Assembly (NCBI GenBank): GCA_022827835.1
Contig: JAJEIO010000030.1
Coordinates: 1 to 63,530 of the forward strand
Direction: 5' to 3'
Length of the DNA stretch: 63,530 nt
Origin: Candidatus Latescibacterota bacterium
GTDB lineage: Bacteria; Latescibacterota; UBA2968; UBA8231
Shown here: one piece after another, positions 57,344-63,530 of the stretch
Numbering within the stretch: position 1 is the stretch's first letter
Layout: each line of letters opens with the position of its first letter
Position numbers and translations under genes: made by a program
The notes under the pieces: model-generated
What the model was told of the DNA's origin: nothing
Database searches by the model: none
The model's input: the letters and a program-made list of their open reading frames with translations, nothing else

Positions 57344-58498
57344 ATGAAAATCGGGATTCCGAAAGAAATCCGCCCGGGCGAGAACCGGGTCGCAATTTCC
57401 CCTGACACGATCAAGAAACTGACCGGCATGGGGGTGGAAGTCGTGGTGGAGACCGGTTGCGGAACCGGCTCCTGCGTCACCGACCAAGAGTATCAGGAAG
57501 CCGGTGCCAGCGTTGCGCCGGATGCCGCCGCCGTCCTCGGCGACGCGGACCTGGTCTTCAAGATCCAACGGCCGATGACGGCCGAGGAAGGGACGGACGA
57601 GATCGCCCTGATGAAAGAAGGCGCGATCCTTGTCGGCCACCTGGCCACCCTCTCCAACCCCAACGCTTCCCCCAGCTACAACGCACGCAACCTCACCACC
57701 TTCGCCATGGACCTGATGCCGCGCATCAGCCGCGCGCAGTCCATGGACGTACTCTCCTCGCAGAGCAACCTGGCCGGCTACAAGGCGGTCGTGGATGCCG
57801 CGACCGAGCACGTCAGCGCTTTCCCGATGATGATGACCGCGGCCGGCACCGTGGCACCCGCGCGCGTGTTCGTGATGGGCGTCGGCGTGGCGGGCCTGCA
57901 GGCCATCGCCACCGCCAAGCGCCTTGGCGCAGTGGTCACCGCCTACGACGTGCGTCCCGCCACCCGCGAGCAGGTCGAGAGCCTGGGCGGCAAGTTCCTG
58001 ATTGTGGACGAAGAAGCGATGAAGGATGCCGAGACTGCCGGCGGTTACGCCAAGGAGATGACGGAAGAGTACAAGCAGAAAGAGCGCCAGGTCCTTGCCG
58101 ACCACGTCAGGGAGCAGGACATCGTCATCACGACCGCGCTCATCCCGGGCCGTCCGGCACCGGTGCTGGTGACCCGCGAGATGGTCGAATCGATGAAGCC
58201 GGGCTCGGTGATCGTCGACCTGGCGGTCGAGACCGGCGGCAACTGCGAATGCGCCGAACGCGGCATCGTGGCCGAGCACCAGGGCGTGCGAATCATCGGC
58301 TACGACAACATGCCGGCGCGGCTTGCGCGCGACGCGAGCAACCTGTTCGCCAAGAACATTCTTAATTTCCTGACCCCGCACATCGACGCGGAGAATGGCG
58401 CCCTCAACCTCGACTGGGAGGACGAGACGGTCGCCGAGACCGTGGTGACGCGCGATGGCGAGGTCGTCAATGCCCGGATCAAGGAGTTGATGTCATGA
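57344..58498 (+). CDS. pntAA: NAD(P) transhydrogenase subunit alpha 1
   Basis: The 384-residue NAD(H)-binding domain I of the proton-pumping transhydrogenase passes hydride between NADH and NADP+ at the inner membrane. It starts [20 protein letters not shown] and contains the dinucleotide loop [18 protein letters not shown] and [10 protein letters not shown], as in the alanine-dehydrogenase/PntA family. It is the split form: the membrane part is the next gene, overlapping by four bases. Confidence 0.96.
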   Translation: MKIGIPKEIRPGENRVAISPDTIKKLTGMGVEVVVETGCGTGSCVTDQEYQEAGASVAPDAAAVLGDADLVFKIQRPMTAEEGTDEIALMKEGAILVGHLATLSNPNASPSYNARNLTTFAMDLMPRISRAQSMDVLSSQSNLAGYKAVVDAATEHVSAFPMMMTAAGTVAPARVFVMGVGVAGLQAIATAKRLGAVVTAYDVRPATREQVESLGGKFLIVDEEAMKDAETAGGYAKEMTEEYKQKERQVLADHVREQDIVITTALIPGRPAPVLVTREMVESMKPGSVIVDLAVETGGNCECAERGIVAEHQGVRIIGYDNMPARLARDASNLFAKNILNFLTPHIDAENGALNLDWEDETVAETVVTRDGEVVNARIKELMS

Positions 58499-58890
58499 TG
58501 CTCGACGCCACCGTTTTCACCCAGGGCCTGATCCAGGTCTCGGAAGTCGCGAGCCTCGCGATGTCCGCAGCCGGCGTGGATGCCGGCGCGGCCGGAAACA
58601 CCTCGTTTCTGAACCTGTTCACCGTTTTCGTGCTGGCCTGCTTCGTCGGCTTCTACGTGGTCTGGAGCGTGACTCCGGCGCTGCATTCGCCGCTGTTGGC
58701 GGTCACCAACGCCATCTCTTCCGTCATCATTGTCGGCGGCCTGTTGGCCGCGGGCCCGGCGGCCGAGTTGGCAGACATCGACCTCTCCAGTCTGATGGGC
58801 TTCCTCGCCGTCACGCTGGCCTCGGTCAACATCTTCGGCGGGTTCCTGGTGACCCAGCGGATGCTGGCCATGTTCAAGAAGAAGAAATAA
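58495..58890 (+). CDS. pntAB: NAD(P) transhydrogenase subunit alpha 2
   Basis: The 131-residue membrane domain of the alpha subunit has four hydrophobic helices from residue 35 on (for example [20 protein letters not shown] and [20 protein letters not shown]) and a lysine tail. It forms the proton channel with pntB. The start is ATG 58495 or the next codon. Confidence 0.95.
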   Translation: MMLDATVFTQGLIQVSEVASLAMSAAGVDAGAAGNTSFLNLFTVFVLACFVGFYVVWSVTPALHSPLLAVTNAISSVIIVGGLLAAGPAAELADIDLSSLMGFLAVTLASVNIFGGFLVTQRMLAMFKKKK

Positions 58891-58908
58891 GCGGGCGAGG
58901 GTAGAGAC

Positions 58909-60300
58909 ATGAGTGCAGACTGGACCGGATTCGCGTACCTCGTCGCCGCCGTGTGCTTCATCATGGCGCTGCGCGGGCTGTCGTCCCCGACCTCGGCGCG
59001 CCAGGGCAACGTGATGGGCATCATCGGCATGGTCATCGCCGTGGTGACCACGCTGTTGGACCCCGAGGTCATCAGTTACGAAATCATCCTCGCCGGCATC
59101 CTCGTCGGCGGGACGATCGGAACGCTGGTGGCGTTCCGCATCAACATGACGTCGCTGCCGCAGCTGGTGGCCGCGTTCCACTCTCTGGTCGGCATGGCCG
59201 CAGTGCTGGTGGCGGTTGCCGCGTTCTACCATCCGGAAGCCTACGGCATCGGAACCTTCGGCAACATCGGCACGGCCTCGCTGATCGAGATGAGCATCGG
59301 CGCCGCGGTCGGCGCCATCACCTTTTCCGGCTCCGTGGTGGCGTTTGCCAAGCTGCAGGGCCTGGTCAGCGGCAACCCGGTGGTGTTTCCCCTGCAGCAT
59401 CCGCTGAATGCCGTGATCGGCATCGCGATCGTCGCCCTGACCGTCGCGCTGGTCTTCGGGCAGGACCCGACCTCGTTCTGGGCCATCGTGATCCTGGCGT
59501 TCCTGATCGGCTTCCTGATCATCATCCCGATCGGCGGTGCGGACATGCCGGTGGTGGTGTCCATGCTGAATTCCTACTCCGGCTGGGCTGCCTGCGGTAT
59601 CGGCTTCACCTTGAGCAATATGGCGCTGATCATTACCGGCGCGCTGGTCGGTTCGTCCGGCGCGATCCTGAGCTACATCATGTGCAAGGGGATGAACCGC
59701 TCCATCTTCAACGTGCTGCTTGGCGGCTTCGGCGGCGAGACAGTCGCTGGGGCACAGCAGGCGGCCGGCAGCCGCTCGGTCACGCAAGGCAGCGCAGACG
59801 ATGCCGCCTTCATCATGAGCAACGCCAACATGGTGATCGTGGTGCCAGGCTACGGCATGGCAGTTGCCCAGGCGCAGCTCGCGCTGCGCGAGATGGCGGA
59901 TCTGCTGAAAGAGAAGGGCGTGGACGTCAAGTACGCGATCCATCCGGTGGCTGGGCGCATGCCGGGCCACATGAACGTGCTGCTGGCGGAAGCCTCGGTG
60001 CCGTACGACGAGGTGTTCGAGCTCGAGGAAATCAACCACGAGTTCTCGACCGCCGACGTGGCGTTCGTGATCGGCGCCAACGACGTCACCAACCCGCTGG
60101 CGAAGACGGATCCGACCAGCCCGATCTACGGCATGCCGATCCTGGATGTCGAGAAGGCGGGCACGACGCTGTTCCTGAAACGCTCCCTGGGCTCCGGCTA
60201 CGCCGGCGTGGACAACGAGTTGTTCTTCCGCGACAAGACCATGATGCTGTTCGGGGACGCCAAGAAGATGACCGAGGAAATCGTCCAGGCCCTGAACTAG
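58909..60300 (+). CDS. pntB: NAD(P) transhydrogenase subunit beta
   Basis: The 463-residue subunit has about nine membrane helices (to residue 265) and the NADP(H)-binding domain III with VPGYGMAVAQAQLALREM and the later GANDVTNPLAKTDPTSPIYGMP loop. With pntAA/pntAB it uses proton entry to make NADPH. Length and order are standard. Confidence 0.97.
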   Translation: MSADWTGFAYLVAAVCFIMALRGLSSPTSARQGNVMGIIGMVIAVVTTLLDPEVISYEIILAGILVGGTIGTLVAFRINMTSLPQLVAAFHSLVGMAAVLVAVAAFYHPEAYGIGTFGNIGTASLIEMSIGAAVGAITFSGSVVAFAKLQGLVSGNPVVFPLQHPLNAVIGIAIVALTVALVFGQDPTSFWAIVILAFLIGFLIIIPIGGADMPVVVSMLNSYSGWAACGIGFTLSNMALIITGALVGSSGAILSYIMCKGMNRSIFNVLLGGFGGETVAGAQQAAGSRSVTQGSADDAAFIMSNANMVIVVPGYGMAVAQAQLALREMADLLKEKGVDVKYAIHPVAGRMPGHMNVLLAEASVPYDEVFELEEINHEFSTADVAFVIGANDVTNPLAKTDPTSPIYGMPILDVEKAGTTLFLKRSLGSGYAGVDNELFFRDKTMMLFGDAKKMTEEIVQALN

Positions 60301-60975
60301 TTGAGCCTGCTCGACATTCTCGACCTGCTGCGTCGGCAGCATTCCGCCCCGCTTCGAAACGGCCGCTTTGGCTGGTGGCCGGCGCACAGCGCCTTCGAGA
60401 TCATGGTCGGTGCGGTTCTCACGCAGAACACCGCCTGGGTCAACGTCGAAAAATCCATCGCCCGCCTGCGCGAAGCCGGCTGCCTTGACGTCGATGCGAT
60501 CCTGGCCCTGTCGCCCGCGCAGTTGGCCGACCTGATTCGCTCGTCCGGCTACTACAACATCAAGCAAAAACGCCTGCGTGCCCTGTGCGAATGGTACCGG
60601 GAGCGGGGGCCGTTGCGCCGGCTGAAGCGCCGAAACACCGAAGACCTTCGCGGGGAGCTGCTGGCAGTCCACGGCGTCGGCCCGGAGACGGCGGACGACA
60701 TCCTGCTGTACGCCCTTGGCCGGCCGGTGTTCGTGGTGGATGCCTACACCCGGCGGGTCTTCTCAAGGCTCGGGCTGGTATCGTCGCGGGTCGGCTACGA
60801 GGAACTGCGCCAGTTGTTCGAGCGTGAACTGCCGTGCGACGCGGCACTCTACAACGAATTCCATGCGCGTATCGTGCTGCACGGCAAGCGGGTTTGCCTG
60901 GCCCGTGACCCGCATTGCGGGGAGTGCCGCCTGCGGTCTCGATGCGTCTACGGGCAGGCGGTAGAACCTATTTGA
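60301..60975 (+). CDS. Endonuclease III-like HhH-GPD DNA glycosylase (MagIII-like)
   Basis: The 224-residue base-excision glycosylase has a helix-hairpin-helix (LLAVHGVGPETADDI), the catalytic Asp (VVDAYTRRVFSRLG) and a C-terminal CX6CX2CX5C iron-sulfur loop. The Lys that endonuclease III uses for its lyase step (GVGRKTAN) is Glu here (GVGPETAD). That makes it closer to the monofunctional MagIII-type 3-methyladenine glycosylase. It starts with TTG directly after the pntB stop; the C-terminus overlaps the convergent yciK gene by eight bases. Confidence 0.87.
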   Translation: MSLLDILDLLRRQHSAPLRNGRFGWWPAHSAFEIMVGAVLTQNTAWVNVEKSIARLREAGCLDVDAILALSPAQLADLIRSSGYYNIKQKRLRALCEWYRERGPLRRLKRRNTEDLRGELLAVHGVGPETADDILLYALGRPVFVVDAYTRRVFSRLGLVSSRVGYEELRQLFERELPCDAALYNEFHARIVLHGKRVCLARDPHCGECRLRSRCVYGQAVEPI

Positions 60976-61726
60976 GGTGGACGGTGCGGCCAGTGATGCC
61001 GCGGCTGTCCGAACCCAGGAAGTAGACGAACGCCGGTGCGACTTGCTCCGGGGCAGAGTGCGAATTGCCGGATTCTCCCGGGTAGTTCTGCTGGCGTAGC
61101 CGCGTTTCCACCGGCCCCGGGTCGATGCCGTTGACCCGGATCGGGTGGTCGCCGTTCAGTTCCTGGGCCAGGATGTCGACCAGTCCCGCCACTCCCGCCT
61201 TGGCCACGCCGTAGGCGCCCCAATAGGCGCGCCGCGACTGCTTGTCGAGCGTGAATGCGATCGCAGGGTCTTCCGCCTGGTCCAGCAGGGGCAGGCAGGC
61301 TTGGGTCAGCAGCCAGGGTCCCAGCAGGTTGACGCGCGCGAGCCGGGTCCAGTCGCTCGGCTCGAGCAGGCGCATCGGGCGCAGCCCGCCGACCAGCCCG
61401 GCATTGTTCAGAAGCCCGTCCAGACGCCCGAAATCCTTGCCGATCTGCTCGGCCACCCGTGCATAATCGTCGATCGTCGCACCGTTGAGGTCGAGCGGAA
61501 GGATGACGGGTTCTGGCCCGCCCGCTTCGCGGATCTGGTCGTAGGTCTGCTCCAGCCGGGGGACGTCGCGGGCCAGCAGGATCACCGTGGCGCCGGCCTT
61601 GGCGCAGGCGCAGGCGCAGGCCCGGCCGATGCCGGAACTCGCGCCGGTGACCATCACCACGCGGTTGGCGAGGGCGTCGGGAGAAGGCGTGTATTCAGCC
61701 TGCTCCGGAGCCGTCTCAGTTGGCAT
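60968..61726 (-). CDS. Short-chain dehydrogenase, YciK-like
   Basis: The product has 252 residues: a Rossmann TGASSGIG, an NNAG motif, and the catalytic Tyr and Lys in YWGAYGVAKAG with an upstream Ser/Thr in the FTLDKQSRR stretch. It matches gammaproteobacterial YciK, which is often next to gph/mupP, as here. The physiological substrate of YciK is not settled. It overlaps rmuC by 11 bases. Confidence 0.9.
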   Translation of the reverse strand: MPTETAPEQAEYTPSPDALANRVVMVTGASSGIGRACACACAKAGATVILLARDVPRLEQTYDQIREAGGPEPVILPLDLNGATIDDYARVAEQIGKDFGRLDGLLNNAGLVGGLRPMRLLEPSDWTRLARVNLLGPWLLTQACLPLLDQAEDPAIAFTLDKQSRRAYWGAYGVAKAGVAGLVDILAQELNGDHPIRVNGIDPGPVETRLRQQNYPGESGNSHSAPEQVAPAFVYFLGSDSRGITGRTVHLK

Positions 61727-62849
61727 CGTCGGAGGGATCCTTTGAATCCGCCGTGTGGCGGGGAATCTGTGTCAGTTCCTGGACGTCGGCGTTCTTCTTG
61801 TGTGCATCGACGCCGAGATCGCGGAACTTGCTGGTGGTCGGCAGGACGCGTGACTCCCAGGAGCCGACCATCTGGTTGAAGCGGCCGACGCTGCCGCCCA
61901 GCGATTTCCCGAGCGCCGCCATGTGCTCCGAGAACACGGCGACGCGCTCGCACAACTGGTAGCCCAAATCGCGGATCCGCTCGGCGTTCTCCGCAACCTT
62001 CTGCTGATTCCAGCCGTACGCCACCGCGCGCAGGATCGCCATCAGGCTGCTTGGCGTGGTCAGCAGGACCTTCTTCTGCAGGGCATAGTCCATCAGTTCG
62101 GAATCCTGCTCCAGCGCGGCGTTGAGGAACTGGTCGCCGGGCACGAACATCACCACAAAGTCCAGCGAGTTCTCGCTCGCGAATCCGGCCCAGTACTCCT
62201 TGCGCGACAGGTCCGTGACCATGGTGCGCACCGACCCCGCAAATTCCCGTAGCAGTGCTTTCTGGCGTTCCGGATCGGATTCACGGTAGGCGTCGGAGTA
62301 CTTCTGCAGGGGCGCCTTGGCGTCGATCGGGAGCACCCGGTTCTCCGGCAGGCGTACCACCACGTCCGGGCGTCGGCCGCTGTCCTGCTTCGCCTGTTCC
62401 ACGAAGTCGACATGCGCGGTCATGCCAGCCAGTTCGATAATCCGCCGCAGCGTGACCTCGCCGTAGGAGCCGCGCACCTGCGGGCGGGCCAATGCCTGCG
62501 ACAGGGTTTGGGTCTCCCGGCGCAACTGTTCTTGCGAGGTGACCGCATCCTGCAACTGCTGCGTCAGTCGCCCGTAGGCGGTGTGCCGATCTTTCTCGAT
62601 CTCGTCGATCTGCTTGCGCGCGCGTTCCAGCGTCTCTTGCAGCGGCTTGAGCGTGTTCTCGAGCGAGTCGCGCTGGCGCTCGGCGTTGCGTTCCAGGGCC
62701 TCGACCGAAAGCGCGGAGAAACTGTCCTTCAGTGTCTGGTTGAGCTGGCCGAGATGCTGCTGGTCGCGGCGCTGCGACACCCACAGGCCGACGATGATCC
62801 CGATCGACAGACCGGACACGAACATCAGGGCCCAGATCCAGGTATTCAT
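61716..62849 (-). CDS. rmuC: DNA recombination protein RmuC homologue
   Basis: The 377-residue protein has an N-terminal membrane helix (WIWALMFVSGLSIGIIVGLWV), a long coiled coil (to about 135) and a nuclease-like core (RPDVVVRLPENRVLPIDAKAPLQ, with the PD-(D/E)xK-like D and D-x-K). RmuC limits inversions between short repeats. Its start overlaps the upstream gph/mupP stop by four bases. Confidence 0.93.
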   Translation of the reverse strand: MNTWIWALMFVSGLSIGIIVGLWVSQRRDQQHLGQLNQTLKDSFSALSVEALERNAERQRDSLENTLKPLQETLERARKQIDEIEKDRHTAYGRLTQQLQDAVTSQEQLRRETQTLSQALARPQVRGSYGEVTLRRIIELAGMTAHVDFVEQAKQDSGRRPDVVVRLPENRVLPIDAKAPLQKYSDAYRESDPERQKALLREFAGSVRTMVTDLSRKEYWAGFASENSLDFVVMFVPGDQFLNAALEQDSELMDYALQKKVLLTTPSSLMAILRAVAYGWNQQKVAENAERIRDLGYQLCERVAVFSEHMAALGKSLGGSVGRFNQMVGSWESRVLPTTSKFRDLGVDAHKKNADVQELTQIPRHTADSKDPSDDAN

Positions 62850-63514
62850 GAGGAGGAATTGAAGAACGACTTCAGTTCGGCAGGATGCTGGATGGTCGCG
62901 TCGCCCTCCCAGCTCGAAAGATCGGTTTCCGGGCGGATGTAGCCGAATGCGGCGATCACGCCGGTCATGCCCGCGGCGCGGGCCGCCTGCATGTCGCGAG
63001 GGTCATCGCCCAGGAACAGGCAGTGCTGGGCGTCCACGTCGATGCGGCGGGCTGCCTCCAGCAGGGGTTCCGGGCGGGGCTTGCGGTGTGGCAGGGTGTC
63101 GCCGCCGATCAGGCAGGAGGGCGGGGAGGGAAAGTCCATCGCCTCGAGGATGGCTTCCGCGAGATACCCGGCCTTGTTGGTCACCACGCCCCAGGGCGTG
63201 CCATTGCGGGCGAGGAATTCGATCAGGTCCGTCATGCCGTCGAATAACACCGTCTCGCGGCAGGGGGCCTCGGCGTACAGCTCCAGCAGCCGCGCCACCA
63301 GATGATCCTCCCGCTCGTCGCTGAGGGCTTCGCCGAAAGCGAACCGGACCATCGCCCGGGCACCTTGCGAGACGCAGTTTCGAGCGGCGTCGTAGTCGAC
63401 GGGCGGAAGGTTCTCCTCGCGGCAGAGCGCATTCAGGATGGGGATGATGTCGCGCGCGGTGTCGGCCAGGGTTCCGTCCAGGTCCATGAGCACGCCTTGG
63501 ATGGGAGAAGACAT
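62846..63514 (-). CDS. HAD-family phosphatase, Gph/MupP-like
   Basis: The 222-residue HAD hydrolase has DLDGTLADTA (nucleophile Asp), a VVTNKAGYL motif II and GDDPRDMQAARAAG motif IV. It could be phosphoglycolate phosphatase or the MurNAc-6-phosphate phosphatase MupP; the place beside yciK, as in Pseudomonas (ubiG-mupP-yciK), favours MupP somewhat. It starts 16 bases from the window edge. Confidence 0.9.
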   Translation of the reverse strand: MSSPIQGVLMDLDGTLADTARDIIPILNALCREENLPPVDYDAARNCVSQGARAMVRFAFGEALSDEREDHLVARLLELYAEAPCRETVLFDGMTDLIEFLARNGTPWGVVTNKAGYLAEAILEAMDFPSPPSCLIGGDTLPHRKPRPEPLLEAARRIDVDAQHCLFLGDDPRDMQAARAAGMTGVIAAFGYIRPETDLSSWEGDATIQHPAELKSFFNSSS

Positions 63515-63530
63515 GGGGCAGGGCAGTCGT

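Noticed and set aside
58300..60672. 790-codon minus-strand frame across pntAB-pntB
   Set aside because: It is a mirror of the transhydrogenase genes; composition is His/Asp/Arg/Gln-rich with no fold.

Overview
The window looks like two genomes joined inside a ribosomal RNA operon. From 1 to about 46 kb the genes are those of a diderm bacterium of the FCB kind (Latescibacterota, Marinimicrobia, Zixibacteria or a sponge lineage such as PAUC34f). Three secreted proteins end in the 'NPFNP ... SGMYFY ... K-hydrophobic' type C-terminal domain of that group, and BamA, LolA/C/D and OmpH show an outer membrane. The 5' two thirds of the 16S gene is not proteobacterial. From the 23S gene to the end, the sequence reads as a GC-rich gammaproteobacterium: 5S followed directly by birA and coaX, a Fur box in front of a TonB receptor, pntAA-pntAB-pntB, and a gph/mupP-rmuC-yciK cluster. 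The simplest reading is an assembly chimera within the 16S 3' part or the 16S-23S spacer. Phylogeny was judged by eye only.

Left part. 1-5.7 kb holds the end of a YtxH-like gene and a five-gene minus-strand run: a SelW-like selenoprotein with an in-frame TGA, a TPR protein, rdgB and two ABC exporter half-subunits. 5.9-13.2 kb is a plus-strand run: HEAT lipoprotein, hisG-hisD-hisB, a glycosyltransferase and a YfhO-like membrane protein. 13.2-20.4 kb has two small membrane-anchored coiled-coil proteins, a consensus sigma-70 promoter with a 45-codon leader ORF, and two large secreted proteins, each closed by a similar terminator. 20.4-26 kb carries moaD-moaE, a tyrosine phosphatase, a zinc-ribbon protein, a YbbR protein, tsaD and a vWA protein. 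26-36 kb is a dense, overlapping run: ftsK, lolA, a subtilase, a DUF4352-like protein, prfB (programmed frameshift), lolC/E, lolD, mcsA and mcsB. clpC and bamA follow, then a lipoprotein, ompH, fabZ, pyrB, a small basic protein, a Gfo/Idh/MocA oxidoreductase and an L-rhamnose-isomerase-like enzyme.

rRNA operon, 45.9-51.7 kb: promoter, boxA-like leader, 16S, tRNA-Ile(GAU), tRNA-Ala(UGC), 23S, 5S, terminator.

Right part, 51.7-63.5 kb: birA-coaX (biotin transfer and CoA synthesis), an iron-regulated TonB receptor, a solitary DNA methyltransferase, the proton-pumping transhydrogenase operon with an endonuclease-III-like glycosylase, and on the other strand gph/mupP, rmuC and yciK.

The main points to follow up are the unannotated selenoprotein, a nested pair of 24-nt palindromic units placed in frame inside ABC-transporter linkers, the leader ORF behind the consensus promoter, a complete McsA-McsB-ClpC arginine-phosphorylation set in a diderm, and the likely chimeric junction.
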